Position numbers and translations under genes: made by a program. 64,000 nucleotides of DNA from Pseudomonas viridiflava (GTDB lineage Bacteria; Pseudomonadota; Gammaproteobacteria; Pseudomonadales; Pseudomonadaceae), in assembly GCF_900590755.1 (NCBI RefSeq), contig NZ_UUOC01000008.1, forward strand, positions 98,441 through 162,440. Direction: 5' to 3'. Positions 61,271-64,000 of this stretch are shown here, piece after piece. Position 1 is the stretch's first letter. Each line of letters begins with the position of its first letter. Under the pieces are notes generated by a model. It was not told the DNA's origin. It searched no databases and was given only the letters and a program-made list of their open reading frames with translations.

Positions 61271-64000
61271 GCATCAGTTCCTTGTTGTTCCATCAAACGG
61301 TTTTCAGTCTGGTGCAGAGCGCCGCGCTCGACCATTTCGCCCATGGCGACGACGATTTTGCGCGGCCCTTCGAACGGGTCACGGGCGTGGGCAGCGAGCA
61401 TGTTGTCGAGGAGGATGACGTCACCTTTGCGCCAGTCGAAACGCACCGCGCATTGCTCATACAGCTCGCCAATCTGCTGCATCACCTCGTCTTCAATGGG
61501 CGAGCCGTCGCCGTAGTAAACGTGCCGGGGCATGCGCTGTTCGCCGAACAGGCCCAGCAGGTCGTCGCGCACGTCCGGGTCCAGGCAATAGATATGGTGC
61601 AGCTGGACCTGATTGAAGAAGCTCTTTTCGCCGGTCACCGGGTGGCGAATGATCGCTGGGCACGGGGTACGAATCTGCAACTCGTCGCTATCCAGCCACT
61701 GCCACTGGATGCCTGCTGCATCGCAACGGGCTTCAACTTCAGCGCGCTGTTCGGTCTTGAAGAAGTGCTGCCAGGACACGTCGAGTTTGTCCGCGAAAGT
61801 GCGCACGTAGAGCAGCCCTTTGCTTTCGAAGCGGTCGCGCAATTCCACCGGCATCCGCTGATACATCAGGCGGCAATCCACCACCGGCGTCGCCCCGCCC
61901 ACTGGCGAAGGTTGTTCGCAGAAGAACAGTTGCTTGCGGGGCCAGCGATCCTGATGCGAGCTTTCGTTGTGGAAGAGGATCATTTTCTTTTCCGGGTAAG
62001 GCGTGGAGCGGTAGGTGTTCTTGCCGCCCTCCTTCTTCGGTAAATCGCCGTACTGCCCGTACAACCCCGGCTGGACCGCTTCGGCAAACGCCTCGAAGGC
62101 GTGGATGTCATTGAGCTGGAAACCCCGGAACAGCAGGCCCGCGTGCCGGGAAAGCTTTTGCTCGACCAGCGGCCGATTGGCTTTTACCCACTCGATCAGA
62201 TCAAGCCCGGCATCCACCGGCTCCACCAGCAGCGGAAACGGCTGGCCGGGCACCATGGGCGATTCACGGAACAGCGGCGCGGCACTCTGGTTCGCTGGCT
62301 TACCGGGCTTTTTCAGGAACGAACTCAGCTTGTCGACCTTCGGCTTGGCCGGTGCTGCGATCTCGATAGGCAATGCTGGGTTATGGTTAGCCACGCTGAT
62401 CTCCCTCAATTTGATGTCTGGGTCACGCACGATGTGTTCGAGCACGTCCAGCCAGCTGTCGAGCAGTTGCTGAATGCGTTCAGGCTTGAAAAGGTCGCTC
62501 GCAAATTGCCAGGTGCCCTGCAACTGCCCGTCGTTCTCATCGAGGAACAGCGCCATGTCGAATTTCGAGTAACCGCCCAGGGTCGGTAGCACTTGCACGT
62601 CAATGCCCTCGATGGCGGTAGTGGCGAGCGGCATGTTGTTCATCACGAACAGCACTTGCACCAACGGGTTGGCGCCTCGCTGCCGGGGGATGCCTGCAGC
62701 TTCGACGATCATGTCGAGGGGCAAATCCTGTTGCTCGAAAGCGCTCAGGGCTGTGTCCTGGGTGGCAGCGAGGAACGCTGCAAATGACTGCTCGGCATCG
62801 AACCGCGAACGCAGCGGAAGGATGTTGACGAAGAAGCCAATCAAGCCTTCCAGCTCCGGGCGCTGACGGCCGGCCACGTCGGCTCCCACCAGCAGATCGT
62901 CGCTATCAGTGACCCGATGCAACAAGACCTGAAACGCGGCAAGCAAGGTGCTGTAAAGCGTGACGCCCGCGCCTCGGGACAGCGCTTCGAGCTCGAGGCG
63001 CAATGGCTGAGAAACATTGAATTGCAGATTGGAACCGGCGTATGAGGCGTGGGCCGGGCGCGGGATATCCATGGGCAGCGGCAAAACGCCCGAGCTGCCC
63101 GCCAACGCTTTCTGCCAATACCGCCCCTGCTCGGCCAAGACTCCGGCACTTTCCAGCTGCAATTGCCAACGGGCGTAATCGGCGTACTGCACCGGCAAAG
63201 GTAGCAACGGCGACTCTGTTGCATGTTGCAGCGCCGCGTAATGCTGGACCACTTCACTGATCAGCACCGACATGGACCAACCGTCGGAGATGATGTGGTG
63301 CATGGAATACAGCAGCACGTGTTCGCTGGGCGACAGACGCAACACCTGAGCACGCAGCAACGGCGCCTGCTCAAGGCCGATGGCTTGTCGGGTGTTGTTC
63401 AGCGTCGCCTCGGCAACCTGTGCTTCCTGCTCCATACGCTGCAAATGGCTAAGGTCCTGCACCGGAATATCGAGTTCAACATGGGCGGCGACGATGGCAA
63501 TCGGATCGCCTTCGTCATCCGAGGTGTAATGGGTGCGCAGCACCTCATGACGCTGGATGACGGCAGCAAAGCTGTCTCGCAGCACCTCGATATTCAAGTC
63601 ACCGCGCAAGCGCAGGGCCAGCGGCATGCCGTAAGCGCCGCTGCCGGAACTGAATTGCTCGGCTACCCATAGACGGCGCTGGGCCAGGGACAAAGGTGCA
63701 GTTGGTTGTTCTCCGGCGGCGACCAATTCCACCCTTTGTGAGCTGACAATCGGGCTACTTTGCGCTGCCAGACGCGCCGCGAAACCTTGCAGTTGCGGCT
63801 CGGTAAACAGGTCGCGCAAACCGGCAGCCAGGGACAGCTGATGCTTGACCCGCGCGATCACCTGAGCAGCCAGCAACGAATGGCCACCCAGTTCGAAGAA
63901 GTTATCGGTCAGGCCCACGCGTTCCAGCTTGAGCACGTCTTGCCAGATATCGGCGATTTGCTGTTCCAGCTCGGTCTGTGGGGCGACGTATTCACCTTGC
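61267..64000 (-). CDS. NRPS (5' end outside window): carrier, condensation (LCL type), C-terminal Fe(II)/2-oxoglutarate Asp beta-hydroxylase
   Basis: The frame is open to the window edge, so the protein is longer. Visible order: carrier domain (DNFFELGGHSLLAAQV), intact condensation domain with HHIISDG (codons 63280-63300), then a C-terminal SyrP/TauD-type oxygenase of about 350 residues. In the oxygenase the iron ligands are His-x-Glu in FHNESSH (61963-61971) and a distal His in LAAHARDPFEGPRK (61387-61389), with the last Arg as the 2-oxoglutarate ligand. HxE rather than HxD is seen in SyrP- and AsnO-like amino-acid hydroxylases. A fused C-terminal hydroxylase on a siderophore NRPS is the IbetaH-Asp class, which hydroxylates carrier-bound aspartate; the Asp module is in the next gene. 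Confidence 0.92.
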   Translation of the reverse strand, partial: QGEYVAPQTELEQQIADIWQDVLKLERVGLTDNFFELGGHSLLAAQVIARVKHQLSLAAGLRDLFTEPQLQGFAARLAAQSSPIVSSQRVELVAAGEQPTAPLSLAQRRLWVAEQFSSGSGAYGMPLALRLRGDLNIEVLRDSFAAVIQRHEVLRTHYTSDDEGDPIAIVAAHVELDIPVQDLSHLQRMEQEAQVAEATLNNTRQAIGLEQAPLLRAQVLRLSPSEHVLLYSMHHIISDGWSMSVLISEVVQHYAALQHATESPLLPLPVQYADYARWQLQLESAGVLAEQGRYWQKALAGSSGVLPLPMDIPRPAHASYAGSNLQFNVSQPLRLELEALSRGAGVTLYSTLLAAFQVLLHRVTDSDDLLVGADVAGRQRPELEGLIGFFVNILPLRSRFDAEQSFAAFLAATQDTALSAFEQQDLPLDMIVEAAGIPRQRGANPLVQVLFVMNNMPLATTAIEGIDVQVLPTLGGYSKFDMALFLDENDGQLQGTWQFASDLFKPERIQQLLDSWLDVLEHIVRDPDIKLREISVANHNPALPIEIAAPAKPKVDKLSSFLKKPGKPANQSAAPLFRESPMVPGQPFPLLVEPVDAGLDLIEWVKANRPLVEQKLSRHAGLLFRGFQLNDIHAFEAFAEAVQPGLYGQYGDLPKKEGGKNTYRSTPYPEKKMILFHNESSHQDRWPRKQLFFCEQPSPVGGATPVVDCRLMYQRMPVELRDRFESKGLLYVRTFADKLDVSWQHFFKTEQRAEVEARCDAAGIQWQWLDSDELQIRTPCPAIIRHPVTGEKSFFNQVQLHHIYCLDPDVRDDLLGLFGEQRMPRHVYYGDGSPIEDEVMQQIGELYEQCAVRFDWRKGDVILLDNMLAAHARDPFEGPRKIVVAMGEMVERGALHQTENRLMEQQGTDA

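Noticed and set aside
60547..62043. 498-codon open frame on the plus strand across the NRPS junction
   Set aside because: It spans the junction of two well-defined NRPS genes on the other strand and has no domain signature.
55055..64000. Assigning the cluster to pyoverdine or (orni)corrugatin
   Set aside because: Both can contain beta-hydroxyaspartate, but chromophore, fatty-acid loading and other module genes lie outside the window, so the product cannot be named.

Overview
The window is a stretch of a Pseudomonas chromosome, most likely from the P. fluorescens group. The evidence is the high G+C, the gene order (minCDE-rluA-M18 aminopeptidase; prc next to an EAL protein; yjcH-actP next to betX), and about two dozen intergenic REP-type inverted repeats of the families typical of fluorescent pseudomonads. 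I see no phage, insertion sequence, CRISPR array or integrase. It is mostly core chromosome, with two accessory parts: a giant effector-like gene at the left end and a siderophore NRPS locus at the right end.

Layout. 1-571: 5' end of pap (polyphosphate:AMP phosphotransferase). 772-4782: a 1336-residue protein with a leucine-rich repeat region and a C-terminal NEL-type E3 ubiquitin ligase domain. 5.0-17.6 kb: mnmC, an AttEFGH-like ABC transporter/lipoprotein operon, the three-gene N-acetylglutaminylglutamine amide (NAGGN) osmoprotectant operon, yheU, a divergent csrA paralogue and ynfA. 17.8-22.6 kb: an SDR, a DUF3309 miniprotein, yjcH-actP (acetate uptake) and betX (orphan betaine-binding protein). 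22.6-23.4 kb: no protein gene, but a clear CrcZ/CrcY-type sRNA with its own sigma-54 promoter and seven A-rich Hfq/Crc-like motifs. 23.7-34 kb: a periplasmic alpha/beta hydrolase with an MlaA paralogue, pirin, patatin, an LpxL-type acyltransferase, minCDE, rluA, M18 aminopeptidase and a two-helix membrane miniprotein. 34.1-36.3 kb: a large MscS channel.

36.4-42.9 kb holds a UTRA/GntR regulator divergent from an operon of binding protein, alkaline-phosphatase-superfamily hydrolase, two permeases and ATPase, followed by a HAD phosphatase. Operator-like TGGTCTAGACCA sites and a Pho-box-like site lie between the two arms. The set looks like import and stepwise dismantling of a phosphorylated compound. 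43-51.8 kb: quinone oxidoreductase, prc, an EAL-CBS-GGDEF protein (probable RapA) behind a triple Pho box, an XRE regulator pair, a YkvA-type protein with a palindrome of two perfect DnaA boxes upstream, an FKBP isomerase and a DMT exporter. 51.85-52.6 kb is repeat-rich intergenic DNA, followed by tRNA-Asp and tRNA-Val, rdgC and a bile-acid:sodium-symporter family protein.

55.0-64.0 kb (minus strand) is the edge of a siderophore cluster. A TonB receptor with a signalling (STN) domain lies downstream of two NRPS genes. The upstream NRPS (cut by the window edge) ends in a SyrP/TauD-type Fe(II)/2-oxoglutarate oxygenase. The downstream NRPS begins with a condensation-like domain lacking the HHxxxDG histidines, followed by an A domain whose specificity residues read as aspartate. 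Together these match the published architecture for beta-hydroxyaspartate siderophores (fused IbetaH-Asp hydroxylase plus interface domain).
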